DNA of 64,000 nt, taken from NCBI RefSeq assembly GCF_011752005.1, contig NZ_JAAIJZ010000003.1, positions 110,704 to 174,703 of the forward strand, given 5' to 3'. Both the position numbers and the translations under genes were made by a program. The stretch is from Canibacter zhoujuaniae. GTDB lineage: Bacteria; Actinomycetota; Actinomycetes; Actinomycetales; Microbacteriaceae. Of the stretch, positions 35,212 to 43,256 are shown one piece after another; the first letter of the stretch is position 1; every line of letters begins with the position of its first letter. The notes below the pieces were generated by a model that was not told the origin of the DNA, did no database searches, and saw only the letters and a list, made by a program, of their open reading frames with translations.

Positions 35212-35721
35212 CTAGGCCTCAGCCGTAACCCGCTCTTGCAGCGCTTGATCTTTAGCGGCCACCTGCTGCTCTAAACTGCTCGCATACTGCGCGAGTTTCT
35301 GGCTCACCGCCTGGTCGTTTGCACCAATAATACGTGCGGCAAGAATTCCAGCATTTTTCGCACCGCCGATCGAGACAGTTGCTACCGGTATTCCGCCGGG
35401 CATCTGCACTATCGAAAGCAGTGAATCTAGGCCGTCAAGCTTATCTAGCGGCACTGGCACACCGATAACCGGCAGTGTGGTCATTGAGGCAACCATTCCC
35501 GGCAGGTGGGCAGCCCCACCGGCGCCAGCAATAATTACTTGCAAACCACGTGCAGCTGCTGACCGGGCATAATCGACCATTTTCTCTGGCGTGCGATGGG
35601 CGCTCACAACCGACACTTCGTGTGCGATACCAAACTCTCGCAGTATCGCCACAGCGTCTGCCATAACTCGGTAGTCAGAGTCGGATCCCATAATTACTCC
35701 GACCAGTGGCGTTTGCGACAT
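35212..35721 (-). CDS. purE: N5-carboxyaminoimidazole ribonucleotide mutase
   Basis: A 169-residue class I PurE, which converts N5-CAIR to CAIR in purine synthesis. Conserved stretches: GVIMGSDSDYRVM, SAHRTPEKMVDYA, GAGGAAHLPGMVASMTTLPVIGVP and the SIVQMPGGIPVATVSIGGAKNAG region. The ribosome site GGAGAAAAG precedes the ATG. It follows purK with a 31-base gap, the usual pairing. The last 25 residues are a variable basic/acidic tail. Confidence 0.97.
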   Translation of the reverse strand: MSQTPLVGVIMGSDSDYRVMADAVAILREFGIAHEVSVVSAHRTPEKMVDYARSAAARGLQVIIAGAGGAAHLPGMVASMTTLPVIGVPVPLDKLDGLDSLLSIVQMPGGIPVATVSIGGAKNAGILAARIIGANDQAVSQKLAQYASSLEQQVAAKDQALQERVTAEA

Positions 35722-35752
35722 CTTTTCTCCTGCAGCTTATTGGGGTTAGAAG

Positions 35753-37009
35753 TTAGTTGTTGAAAACGGCGGCAGCTGCCCGCGCATAATCAAGAGTCTC
35801 TGCCAGATCACTCCCAGTCACAGTGACGTGACCAACTTTGCGACCGGGGCGTGGATCTTTACCGTATGAGTGAAATTTAGCGCGCGGGAATGCTGCGAGC
35901 GCTTTACCGTAACGCACCGGCATCGGGCCTTCAGCCGGCCCGCCGAGCACATTGATCATAACCGCAACTTTTGCTGTGGCTGCTGTGCTACCAAGCGGTA
36001 GGTCTGTAACAGCACGCAGGTGCTGCTCAAACTGGCTGGTGATACTTCCCTCGATTGAGAAGTGTCCGGAATTGTGCGGGCGCATCGCCAGCTCATTAAC
36101 CAGTAAGCGGCCGTCTGCTGTTTCAAACATTTCAACCGCCATAACACCCGTCACACCAAGCCCTGTAGCAATCTGTTCGCCAATGCTGCGAGCGGTGTCT
36201 GCCAGCGCAGTATTTTGGCTGTTGCTTGCCGACGGTTTCGCTGTCTGTGCGGCAGCGGTTTGCTCGTTTGCGGTTCGCGCTACCGCGGGGGAAACAACCT
36301 CAGCGCACACCCCGTCGCGCTGCACAGTTTCAACAACCTCCCAGGCTGCGATCTCGCCGCTTGGGCGCCGTGCGACAAGCTGCGACAGTTCACGCGTAAA
36401 GTCAACAAGCTCTTCGACCAGAAGCGCTTGTGCAGCCTGGCCTGGCTCGTTTTCTGCTTTTTCCGTGTCGGTGTTTGCTAGTGCGGCGAACCAATCAGCC
36501 ACCTCAGCAGCGGAACTAACGACTCTAACTCCCTTACCGTCGTAGCCACCGCGAGCTGTTTTCACGACCGCACGCCCGCCGTGCTCAGCTATAAACGCAG
36601 TCAGTTCATCAGGATCAGAAACTGATGCCCACTCAGGCACTGGCGCACCGATTTCTGTGAGCTTTTGGCGCATCAAAATTTTGTCTTGCGCGTACTGCAG
36701 GGCGGCGGGGGTTGGATGCACCCGCACACCGTCGGATTCAAGCGCTTCAAGAATGGCTGTTGGCACATGCTCGTGATCGAAGGTGACAACATCAACTGTC
36801 TTAGCAAACTCACGCACCGTTTCAAGGTCGCGATAGTCGCCCTCTGCATCAGCTGCACGAGCGGCGCTCATATTCGGCCCCTCTGCGAGAACGCTAATAT
36901 CGAGCCCCAAATGAATTGCTGGGGGCACCATCATGCGCGCTAACTGCCCCGCTCCGATTACGCCAACACGTATTTTACCGGGAGCATCTGCATTCAGTGG
37001 TGTCGTCAA
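35753..37009 (-). CDS. purK: N5-carboxyaminoimidazole ribonucleotide synthase
   Basis: A 418-residue ATP-grasp enzyme that makes N5-CAIR from AIR, bicarbonate and ATP. N-terminal IGAGQLARMMVPPAI, the ATP-grasp stretch VVKTARGGYDGKGV, and the late EMFETADGRLLVNELAMRPHNSGH with the metal-binding E/N residues. It is longer than most PurK proteins because of a low-complexity Thr/Ala/Gln/Asn insertion at about residues 246–268 (just after the VVSPAVAR strand) and a smaller acidic one near 180–192; both sit in expected surface loops. Coupled in order with purE. Confidence 0.96.
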   Translation of the reverse strand: MTTPLNADAPGKIRVGVIGAGQLARMMVPPAIHLGLDISVLAEGPNMSAARAADAEGDYRDLETVREFAKTVDVVTFDHEHVPTAILEALESDGVRVHPTPAALQYAQDKILMRQKLTEIGAPVPEWASVSDPDELTAFIAEHGGRAVVKTARGGYDGKGVRVVSSAAEVADWFAALANTDTEKAENEPGQAAQALLVEELVDFTRELSQLVARRPSGEIAAWEVVETVQRDGVCAEVVSPAVARTANEQTAAAQTAKPSASNSQNTALADTARSIGEQIATGLGVTGVMAVEMFETADGRLLVNELAMRPHNSGHFSIEGSITSQFEQHLRAVTDLPLGSTAATAKVAVMINVLGGPAEGPMPVRYGKALAAFPRAKFHSYGKDPRPGRKVGHVTVTGSDLAETLDYARAAAAVFNN

Positions 37010-37023
37010 CGTTTACCTCCTAG

Positions 37024-37497
37024 TTAATTGTAATGCGCCCGCACAGTGTCTCTGGCCGTCTCAAATATTGTTTCGTATTTCGCAGTGAGATCTTCGTCTG
37101 TGTAGCAGACTTTAAGTTTTCGCTGCTGCGGCAACGATTTGCCTGAACTGTAGCTTGTTGTCTGCTCACTGCGGTCGCTGCTGCTTAGCCCCCTAAGCTG
37201 CGCGACAGCTGTCTCCGGCAGTTTTATCTCTGCCCAGGCGTCTTTCGGCATCTCACCAACCGTCTCAGAGATATCTGCAATATTAGTGACATGCGCCGCT
37301 CGCAACTGCGCTATATATTCACGCCCCAGCGGAAACAGCCAGATTAGTTGCCAGCTAACATTTTTCGGCACTCCATAGTCGCGACAGAATTTGCATCGTC
37401 GCTGTTGGCAGATTATGAGCGTCACAATCGCAGCGCACACAAGCAGCACAGTCGCGCCGAAAACGATCTGCATAACTGCGGTTGTGTCTAAACTCAT
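37024..37497 (-). CDS. Membrane-anchored protein of unknown function next to purK
   Basis: A 157-residue protein from ATG 37497 (a TTG at 37509 would add four residues). It has one membrane helix at about residues 8–28, followed by a short Cys-rich basic stretch (CQQRRCKFCRDYG), a region similar in length to a small globular domain, and a hydrophilic tail rich in Ser/Gln. I do not recognise the family. It sits 14 bases upstream of purK, so it is probably co-transcribed with purK and purE; in related actinobacteria small membrane proteins are common at this place. Confidence 0.6.
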   Translation of the reverse strand: MSLDTTAVMQIVFGATVLLVCAAIVTLIICQQRRCKFCRDYGVPKNVSWQLIWLFPLGREYIAQLRAAHVTNIADISETVGEMPKDAWAEIKLPETAVAQLRGLSSSDRSEQTTSYSSGKSLPQQRKLKVCYTDEDLTAKYETIFETARDTVRAHYN

Positions 37498-37564
37498 ACC
37501 ACCAGCCAAACATAGTTATTGTGCAGGTGTTTAGCTGCAGGTGGATCTGTGGAAATCCTCACAT

Positions 37565-37593
37565 GTTTTACGATTACCCACAGCTTGTTACAA
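37565..37593 (-). promoter_or_regulatory. Candidate promoter for the purK operon
   Basis: On the minus strand TTGTAA (37593–37588) and TAAAAC (37570–37565) are 17 bases apart, in the gap between the rplA terminator and the first gene of the purK–purE group. The -10 is only partly consensus. DnaA-box-like words TTACCCACA and TTTCCACAG lie next to it. Confidence 0.35.
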
Positions 37594-37649
37594 ACATTGC
37601 CGACCCGTAAGAGTTTGGTTAAGCCTTGGCCGCGATACAAAGAACTTTC

Positions 37650-37690
37650 ATAAAAAAAATTGGGGCCCCACCGTGCGGCGGAGCCCCAAA
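37650..37690 (-). terminator. Intrinsic terminator after rplA
   Basis: On the minus strand GGGGCTCCGCC and GGTGGGGCCCC form an 11-bp stem (two G–T pairs) around the loop GCAC, followed by AA and a run of eight T. This is a textbook intrinsic terminator 20 bases after the rplA stop. Confidence 0.9.
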
Positions 37691-37707
37691 AAACAATCAA
37701 CCAGTGT

Positions 37708-38397
37708 TTAGAGACCGGTTACATCGAGCGGGATACCAGGACCAAAGGTGGTTGAAACCGCACCCTTGATAAAGTATTTACCCTTCGATGATGCTGGCTT
37801 AAGACGTGCAATCTCTTCCAGCGCAGCATTAATGTTGTCGGTCAGCTGCTCTGGGCTGAATGATGCTTTACCAACGATGAAGTGCACGTTAGCGTGCTTG
37901 TCAACGCGGAACTCGATCTTACCGCCCTTAATGTCTGTCACAGCCTGTGCAGCATTTGGGGTAACAGTGCCGGTCTTTGGGTTTGGCATCAGGCCGCGCG
38001 GACCGAGCACCTTACCAAGACGACCGACCTTACCCATCATGTCGGGAGTTGCAACTGCTGAATCGAAATCGGTCCAGCCTGCAGCAACCTTCTCGATAAG
38101 CTCGTCGCCGCCCACCTCATCTGCGCCAGCCGCGATAGCTGCCTCAGCAGCCGGGCCGATAGCGAAAACGATCACACGTGCGGTCTTACCGGTGCCGTGT
38201 GGCAATGAAACGGTGCCACGCACCATCTGATCAGCCTTGCGTGGATCAACGCCGAGCTTCACAGCAACCTCAACGGTGCTGTCAGTCTTTGCTGAGCCGG
38301 TCTCCTTAGCGAGGGTTACTGCCTCTGCTGGAGTGTAAAGTTTGCCTGCCTCGATCTTTTCGGCAGCGGCGCGGTATGCCTTTGACTTCTGAGCCAT
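37708..38397 (-). CDS. rplA: 50S ribosomal protein L1
   Basis: A 229-residue protein with the L1 pattern: AYRAAAEKIEAGKLYTPAEAV, VEVAVKLGVDPRKADQMVRGTV, GTGKTARVIVFA, LGKVLGPRGLMPNPKTGTV and the C-terminal KGKYFIKGAVSTTFGPGIPLD. L1 forms the stalk at the E site and is known in other bacteria to repress its own operon by binding the rplK–rplA leader. It follows rplK with a short gap and ends before a strong terminator. Confidence 0.98.
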   Translation of the reverse strand: MAQKSKAYRAAAEKIEAGKLYTPAEAVTLAKETGSAKTDSTVEVAVKLGVDPRKADQMVRGTVSLPHGTGKTARVIVFAIGPAAEAAIAAGADEVGGDELIEKVAAGWTDFDSAVATPDMMGKVGRLGKVLGPRGLMPNPKTGTVTPNAAQAVTDIKGGKIEFRVDKHANVHFIVGKASFSPEQLTDNINAALEEIARLKPASSKGKYFIKGAVSTTFGPGIPLDVTGL

Positions 38398-38411
38398 TTT
38401 CTACGCCCCTC

Positions 38412-38834
38412 CTATTCGACCGTAATGCCCATTGAGCGAGCGGTGCCCGCGATGATAAGTTCTGCTGCGTCAAGATCGTTAGCGTTTAGATCAGCCATCT
38501 TCTGCTCTGCGATCTGACGTACCTGGTCGCGAGTAACCTTTGCGACCTTCACGGTGTGCGGGGTGCCTGAACCCTTCTGCACGCCTGCAGCCTTCTTCAA
38601 GAGCTCAGCTGCTGGTGGAGTTTTAAGCACGAAATCGAATGAACGATCATCGTAAACAGAAATCTCTACAGGAATAATGTTGCCGCGCTGTGATTCAGTC
38701 GCTGCGTTGTATGCCTTGCAGAATTCCATGATGTTGACGCCGTGCTGACCGAGCGCAGGACCTACAGGAGGTGCTGGGTTAGCGGCGCCAGCAGGGATCT
38801 GAAGTTTAATCAGACCCACAACTTTCTTCGCCAT
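38412..38834 (-). CDS. rplK: 50S ribosomal protein L11
   Basis: A 140-residue L11: starts MAKKVVGLIKLQIPAG, then PPVGPALGQHGVNIMEFCKAYN and the 23S-binding C-terminal domain ending near ARSMGITVE. The start is ATG 38834 with GAAAGGAAAAC upstream; a longer frame upstream codes for unrelated sequence from the structured leader. It is followed by rplA. Confidence 0.98.
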   Translation of the reverse strand: MAKKVVGLIKLQIPAGAANPAPPVGPALGQHGVNIMEFCKAYNAATESQRGNIIPVEISVYDDRSFDFVLKTPPAAELLKKAAGVQKGSGTPHTVKVAKVTRDQVRQIAEQKMADLNANDLDAAELIIAGTARSMGITVE

Positions 38835-39017
38835 GAGTTTTCCTTTCATCGAAGCCCGAGGGCCTCTCCCACGCGACAGTATTTCTGTCGGCGGTAGTTG
38901 CGCCGTTGTGGCGCGCCCCGAAACACGTGAGTTTTGGGGCACTTCACCGATGCAGTGAAGGTTACTTACCAAGCTGGCAAGTAAGTGCACCGAAAATCGA
39001 TGCACAAGTCTCTAATT
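38835..39017 (-). promoter_or_regulatory. Structured leader between nusG and rplK
   Basis: This 183-base gap holds several inverted repeats. GCCCCGAAAC (38915–38924) and GTTTTGGGGC (38931–38940) form a 10-bp stem (one G–T) with a six-base loop; CTTCAC/GTGAAG (38942–38960), GCGCC/GGCGC (38900–38914), CGACAG/CTGTCG (38874–38890) and ACTTAC/GTAAGT (38964–38986) form others. No T tract follows, so it is more likely a folded 5' leader or processing/regulatory region, possibly for L1 autoregulation, than a terminator. Confidence 0.55.
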
Positions 39018-39752
39018 TTAGACCATCTTTTCAATCTGGTCGAACCCAAGCTCAACCGCGGTTTCACGGTCAAACATCGCAACAAGCACAACAACCTTGC
39101 CGGCTGCCGCATTGATCTCGTTGATCGTTGCTGGGTAGCCAGCGAATGGGCCACCGGTGATGGTGATGGTCTCGCCGCGCTCGAAATCAATGTCAACATT
39201 GCCAGCAGCGGCAGCACGCGCAGCCGCCTCGCCCTTGCCTTCGCCATCAATCTCAACCGTTGACTTCAGCATCTCGAAAGCTTCGTTGAAGCGCAGCGGA
39301 ATTGGATCCTGTGCGTTACCAACGAATCCGGTAACACCAGGTGTGTGGCGCACAACAGACCAGGTTGTCTCATTCAGGTTCATGCGCACCATCACATAGC
39401 CGGGAATGCGCACACGCGAAACCATCTTTCGCTGGCCGTTGCGCACCTCCATGACTTCTTCCATAGGCACTTCTACTTCGTAGATGTCTTCGGTCGCCTT
39501 CATGATCTCGCGACGGTGCCACAGATTCTGCTTTACCTTGCGCTCATAGCCCGCGTAGCTGTGAATGACGTACCATTTACCGGGCTTGCGGCGCAGCTCG
39601 CGCTTAAATTCTTTGTAAGGATCAACTGCGCGATCCTCACCCTCTGCGCTATCTGCATCAACAGCGGCAGCAGTGGCCTCGCCATTCGCCTCCACAGCAG
39701 CTTTGTCAAGCGCGTTTTCGAGGGTTTCCTCCACGTTATTTTCAGAAGTCAT
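39018..39752 (-). CDS. nusG: Transcription termination/antitermination protein NusG
   Basis: A 244-residue NusG. After an acidic, poorly ordered N-terminal extension of about 55 residues (common in actinobacteria) comes the NGN domain (GKWYVIHSYAGYERKVKQNL, RIPGYVMVRMNLNE, VRHTPGVTGFVG) and the C-terminal KOW domain (GETITITGGPFAGYPATINEI, ending DQIEKMV). It binds RNA polymerase and links transcription to translation and Rho. It follows secE by 33 bases. Confidence 0.97.
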   Translation of the reverse strand: MTSENNVEETLENALDKAAVEANGEATAAAVDADSAEGEDRAVDPYKEFKRELRRKPGKWYVIHSYAGYERKVKQNLWHRREIMKATEDIYEVEVPMEEVMEVRNGQRKMVSRVRIPGYVMVRMNLNETTWSVVRHTPGVTGFVGNAQDPIPLRFNEAFEMLKSTVEIDGEGKGEAAARAAAAGNVDIDFERGETITITGGPFAGYPATINEINAAAGKVVVLVAMFDRETAVELGFDQIEKMV

Positions 39753-39785
39753 ACAATCGCTCCTTAATAGCTATTGAGCAAGCTC

Positions 39786-40043
39786 TTAGTAGCTTGAGCC
39801 GTCGAACAGGAATGAGGTCGCCAAACCAAACAACTGGTCGATGACTGTCACAAACAGCATCATCAGCACAACAAACCCGAGCACCACAAGGAAATACTTC
39901 CAAAGCTCTTTACGAGTTGGAGTGGTTACCTTCTTCAGCTCAACAAAAACCTGCTTGATGAAGAGAATGATGCGCGCAAAAATATTTGGCTTTTTGCCTG
40001 CTGCCCGACCCGCCGCAGATGCCTGGATCTCAGTGCTGCTCAC
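39786..40043 (-). CDS. secE: Preprotein translocase subunit SecE
   Basis: An 85-residue SecE: a hydrophilic N-terminus, then FARIILFIKQVFVELKKVTT and PTRKELWKYFLVVLGFVVL with one membrane helix at about residues 50–73, the minimal SecE form that clamps SecY. The start is GTG 40043 with AGAGGAAAA upstream. A longer frame upstream is only the antisense-free read-through of the tRNA-Trp and is not coding. It lies 41 bases after the tRNA-Trp and is probably co-transcribed with it. Confidence 0.95.
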   Translation of the reverse strand: MSSTEIQASAAGRAAGKKPNIFARIILFIKQVFVELKKVTTPTRKELWKYFLVVLGFVVLMMLFVTVIDQLFGLATSFLFDGSSY

Positions 40044-40084
40044 GCATTTTCCTCTCTTAATCAACCCACTGTGTGAGTTATTTG

Positions 40085-40157
40085 CAGGGCGGACAGGACT
40101 CGAACCTGCAACCTGCGGTTTTGGAGACCGCTGCTCTACCAATTGAGCCACCGCCCT
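40085..40157 (-). tRNA. tRNA-Trp (anticodon CCA)
   Basis: On the minus strand a 73-base cloverleaf: acceptor AGGGCGG/CCGCCCT, D arm GCTC/GAGC, anticodon stem GCGGT/ACCGC around CTCCAAA with anticodon CCA, T arm GCAGG/CCTGT around TTCGAGT, and G as discriminator. CCA is not encoded (the discriminator is followed by CAA). It is the first gene of the tRNA-Trp–secE–nusG cluster, a common actinobacterial order. Confidence 0.96.
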
Positions 40158-40188
40158 TTGGGTGATTTTTATGTGTTGCGGACATAAA

Positions 40189-40217
40189 AATTAATGCTAT
40201 TTACTAGCACCTGTCAA
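40189..40217 (-). promoter_or_regulatory. Promoter for tRNA-Trp–secE–nusG
   Basis: On the minus strand a perfect TTGACA (40217–40212) is followed after 17 bases by TTAATT (or after 18 by TAATTT). The predicted start is near 40181. Between promoter and tRNA is an AT-rich inverted repeat, TTTTTATGT/ACATAAAAA (40166–40174 and 40182–40190), which overlaps the -10. Confidence 0.65.
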
Positions 40218-40252
40218 GCATACGGTATAACGCTCCGATTGTCTAACTGCAC

Positions 40253-40258
40253 TATGAT
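40253..40258 (+). promoter_or_regulatory. -10 box placed for leaderless aminotransferase transcript
   Basis: TATGAT is followed by AAAGAC and then ATG at 40265, with no ribosome site. This is the cleanest example of the six-base spacing seen repeatedly in this window. Confidence 0.55.
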
Positions 40259-40264
40259 AAAGAC

Positions 40265-41467
40265 ATGACAAGGGAACGTGTTTCAAAGAAGATGGCGGCA
40301 ATCGCCGAGTCAGCAACGCTCAAGGTCGACGCAAAAGCGAAAGCCCTCAAAGCCGAGGGTCGCCCGGTAATTAGTTACGCTGCGGGTGAGCCTGATTTCC
40401 CAACCCCACCCCACATCGTAGATGCAGCACGCGCTGCGCTCGATGATCCGGCAAACTTCCGCTACACCGCGGCAACGGGTCTCCCAGAATTGCGCAAGGC
40501 AATTGCCGAGAAGACTAAGCGCGACAGTGGCATTGAGGTGGATCCTGCACAGATTATCGTCACCAACGGCGGTAAACAGGCGGTTTATATGGCTTTCCAG
40601 GCAATTATTAACCCGGGCGATGAGGTTATTTTGCCAGGCCCGTACTGGACCAGCTACCCTGAGGCGATTGCACTAGCTGACGGGGTTGCGGTGCCGATTT
40701 ATGCAGGAGCAGATCAAAACTATAAGGTCACTGTCGAGCAGCTTGAGGCTGCCCGTACAGAGCGCACTAAAGCTGTTGTGTTCGTGTCACCATCAAACCC
40801 AACCGGGGCTGTCTACAACTTTGAAGAGACAAAGGCTATCGGTGAATGGGCGCTCGCAAACGGCGTGTGGGTGATTACCGATGAGATCTACCAAAATCTC
40901 ACCTACGGTGGCGTAAAGGCTGTCTCAATTGTTGAGGCTGTGCCAGAGCTCGCTGAGCAAACACTGCTTGTGAACGGTGTCGCTAAGACCTACGCTATGA
41001 CCGGTTGGCGTTTGGGGTGGATGGTCGGCCCTGCTGACGCAATTAAGGTTGCCGCGAATCTCCAGTCACACCTCTGCAGCAACGTCAACAACATTGCGCA
41101 GCGCGCAACGATTGAGGCTTTGACGGGCGACACTGCGCCGATTGAAGAAATGCGTCAGGCCTTTGAGCGTCGTCGTGCGCTCATCGTTGCTGAGCTAAAT
41201 AAAGTGCGTGGTTTCAACTGCCCAATGCCTGAGGGTGCGTTCTACGCTTACGTCGATGTTTCTGAGGTGCTCGGCACTGAGGTTGCCGGTAAGACCCCTC
41301 AGACATCACTTGAGCTCGCCGACATCATTCTTGAAGAGGCCGAGGTCGCGGCGGTGCCGGGCGAGGCGTTCGGCCCGAGCGGCTATCTGCGTTTCAGTTA
41401 CGCACTGGGCGATGAGGCACTGGTTGAGGGCATCCAGCGCCTGCAAAAACTGTTTGGCACAAAATAG
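40265..41467 (+). CDS. aspC: Class I pyridoxal-phosphate aminotransferase, aspartate type
   Basis: A 400-residue fold-type I aminotransferase of the AspC/AlaA (I-gamma) group. PLP contacts visible: NGGKQAVYMAF, GPYWTSYPE (Trp that stacks on PLP replaced by Tyr-Trp), SPSNPTG (177–182), TDEIYQNL (D206), and the Schiff-base K241 in GVAKTYAMTGWRLGW. It transfers amino groups between aspartate (or alanine) and 2-oxoglutarate; the exact amino acid cannot be fixed from sequence. It ends before a perfect bidirectional terminator. Confidence 0.92.
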   Translation: MTRERVSKKMAAIAESATLKVDAKAKALKAEGRPVISYAAGEPDFPTPPHIVDAARAALDDPANFRYTAATGLPELRKAIAEKTKRDSGIEVDPAQIIVTNGGKQAVYMAFQAIINPGDEVILPGPYWTSYPEAIALADGVAVPIYAGADQNYKVTVEQLEAARTERTKAVVFVSPSNPTGAVYNFEETKAIGEWALANGVWVITDEIYQNLTYGGVKAVSIVEAVPELAEQTLLVNGVAKTYAMTGWRLGWMVGPADAIKVAANLQSHLCSNVNNIAQRATIEALTGDTAPIEEMRQAFERRRALIVAELNKVRGFNCPMPEGAFYAYVDVSEVLGTEVAGKTPQTSLELADIILEEAEVAAVPGEAFGPSGYLRFSYALGDEALVEGIQRLQKLFGTK

Positions 41468-41473
41468 TCTCTG

Positions 41474-41523
41474 ACATCTAAAAAGCCGGTCTGGTTTACC
41501 ATCCAGACCGGCTTTTTAGATGT
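41474..41523. terminator. Bidirectional terminator
   Basis: A perfect 21-bp inverted repeat (arms 41474–41494 and 41503–41523, loop TTTACCAT) with a GC core GCCGGTCTGG flanked by AAAAA on the left and TTTTT on the right. It serves the aminotransferase gene on the plus strand and the oligopeptide transporter operon on the minus strand, which ends six bases away. Confidence 0.93.
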
Positions 41524-41528
41524 AACGG

Positions 41529-43256
41529 TTAGCTAATCCCCGCTGCGGCGCGCAGCTTCCGTGCCAGCTCGCGACGCTCTGCCTGCTCGGCAGGATCTGG
41601 CACTGGCAGTGAAGCTAAGAGACGCTGCGTGTAAAGCTCCTGCGGATCGCTCAACACCTGCTGCGCCGGCCCTGCTTCAACAAGCTCGCCGTGGAAAAGC
41701 ACACCCACCGTGTCAGCCAAAGCATCAACAACAGCCAAATCGTGGGTGATGAAGAGAGACGCGAAACCCAGTTCGTGCTGCAACTCCGCAAACAGCTCAA
41801 GCACACGCGCCTGCACGCTTACGTCTAAGGCACTTGTCGGTTCATCAGCAATCAACAGTTTCGGATCAAGCGCCAAACCTCGCGCTAATGAGGCACGCTG
41901 GCGCTGCCCGCCGGAAAGCTCGTGCGGGAAGCGGTCACCATAGCTGCGCGGCAGCTGCACAGCCTCCAACAGCTCATCGACTCGCGCGCGAGCAGCAGAA
42001 GCGTCTTTCGCTTTACCGTGCACAATCAACGGTTCAGCAACGTTCTCAGCAATCGTTAACAGCGGATTAAAGCTTGATGCGGGATCCTGGAAAACAAATC
42101 CAATGTCTTTGCGCAGTGGTTTAAAAGCCTTCTCTTTAAACCCGACCATCTCGTGGCCGAAAACCTGCAAAGACCCGCCAGTAGCTTCGGTGAGACCCGC
42201 AATCGCGCGCCCAATTGTTGACTTACCCGAGCCGGACTCACCGACGAGACCATAAACCTCACCGCCCCGAATTTCGAAGTCAACACCGCGCACAGCTTTA
42301 AAACCGGGGCGCCCCAAGCGGCCCGGATACTGGATCTCTAGACCGCGGGCTGCAACCAAAACTTCGCCCTTCGGCTTCGGCTCATGTGCAATACCTGCGG
42401 CATGCGCAGCAGCTTCAGCCTCATGCACACTGGCCGCACGGATCCGCCCATCGCCGAGCTTCAGCACAGCGCCGAGCAGGGTCTTTGTGTAATCCTCCTG
42501 CGGGTGTTTAAAAATCTGCTCAACCGAGCCGGTCTCAACAACCTTGCCCTGATACATCACAGCAACATCATCGGCCAGATCGGCTACCACACCCATATTG
42601 TGGGTGATCAGCAGAATTGCTGTTCCCAGCTCATCGCGCAGCCTGCGCAAGAGGTCGAGAATTTCCGCCTGCACCGTCACATCAAGCGCGGTCGTTGGCT
42701 CATCAGCAACAATCAAACCCGGGCGCAAGGCCAGCGCCATCGCAATCATGACGCGCTGTTTTTGCCCGCCAGACAGCTGGTGTGGGTAGTAGTCGAGACG
42801 CGCTTCAGGGTCTGGCAGACCCACCAGCTTCAGCATCTCAAGCACCTTGGAGCGCAGCTCTTTTTTCGTGTATTTACCGTGCGCACGCAGCCCCTCTGCA
42901 ATCTGCCACCAGATTGGAAACACCGGGTTCATCGCAGTTGACGGCTCCTGGAAAACCATCGCCACGTCACGCCCGCGCGCTTTTCGCAGTTCATCTTTGC
43001 TCAGCGTAATTACATCGCTGACGCCGCCGCGCTCAGTGGTGTTCGCAAGCAAAACAGCGCCGTTTGTAGCAGCAGTCTCCGGCAGCAAGCCCAAAACCGT
43101 GCGCGCCGACACGGTTTTACCCGAGCCAGATTCGCCAACCACCGCAAGCACCCGACCCGGAGCAACCTGCAGTGACACGCCATCAACCGCTTTTACCGGC
43201 CCCCGGTCGGTCGAAAAAGTAACCTCAAGGTTTTGAATATCTAGCACCTGATTCAT
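41529..43256 (-). CDS. Dipeptide/oligopeptide ABC transporter, two fused ATPase domains
   Basis: A 575-residue protein made of two complete nucleotide-binding domains, OppD-like then OppF-like. The first has Walker A GESGSGKT (41–48), LSGGQ (161–165) and VADEPTTALDV; the second has GESGSGKS (339–346), ELSGGQRQR and ADEPTSALDV. A linker of about 50 residues rich in Ala/Glu/His joins them. Each half ends with the oligopeptide-transporter C-terminal extension (near TLLGAVLKLGD and QRLLASLPVPDP). It powers the permeases encoded upstream; the permease gene overlaps it by four bases (ATGA). Confidence 0.94.
   Translation of the reverse strand: MNQVLDIQNLEVTFSTDRGPVKAVDGVSLQVAPGRVLAVVGESGSGKTVSARTVLGLLPETAATNGAVLLANTTERGGVSDVITLSKDELRKARGRDVAMVFQEPSTAMNPVFPIWWQIAEGLRAHGKYTKKELRSKVLEMLKLVGLPDPEARLDYYPHQLSGGQKQRVMIAMALALRPGLIVADEPTTALDVTVQAEILDLLRRLRDELGTAILLITHNMGVVADLADDVAVMYQGKVVETGSVEQIFKHPQEDYTKTLLGAVLKLGDGRIRAASVHEAEAAAHAAGIAHEPKPKGEVLVAARGLEIQYPGRLGRPGFKAVRGVDFEIRGGEVYGLVGESGSGKSTIGRAIAGLTEATGGSLQVFGHEMVGFKEKAFKPLRKDIGFVFQDPASSFNPLLTIAENVAEPLIVHGKAKDASAARARVDELLEAVQLPRSYGDRFPHELSGGQRQRASLARGLALDPKLLIADEPTSALDVSVQARVLELFAELQHELGFASLFITHDLAVVDALADTVGVLFHGELVEAGPAQQVLSDPQELYTQRLLASLPVPDPAEQAERRELARKLRAAAGIS

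Noticed and set aside
37494..37700. Minus-strand frame of 68 codons overlapping the rplA terminator and the start of the unknown membrane protein
   Set aside because: It runs over the terminator stem and T tract and has no ribosome site; non-coding.
38835..39005. N-terminal extension of rplK
   Set aside because: It translates the folded leader and gives no L11-like sequence.
40044..40151. N-terminal extension of secE
   Set aside because: The extra codons are just the tRNA-Trp sequence read through; the GTG at 40043 with a ribosome site gives the family start.
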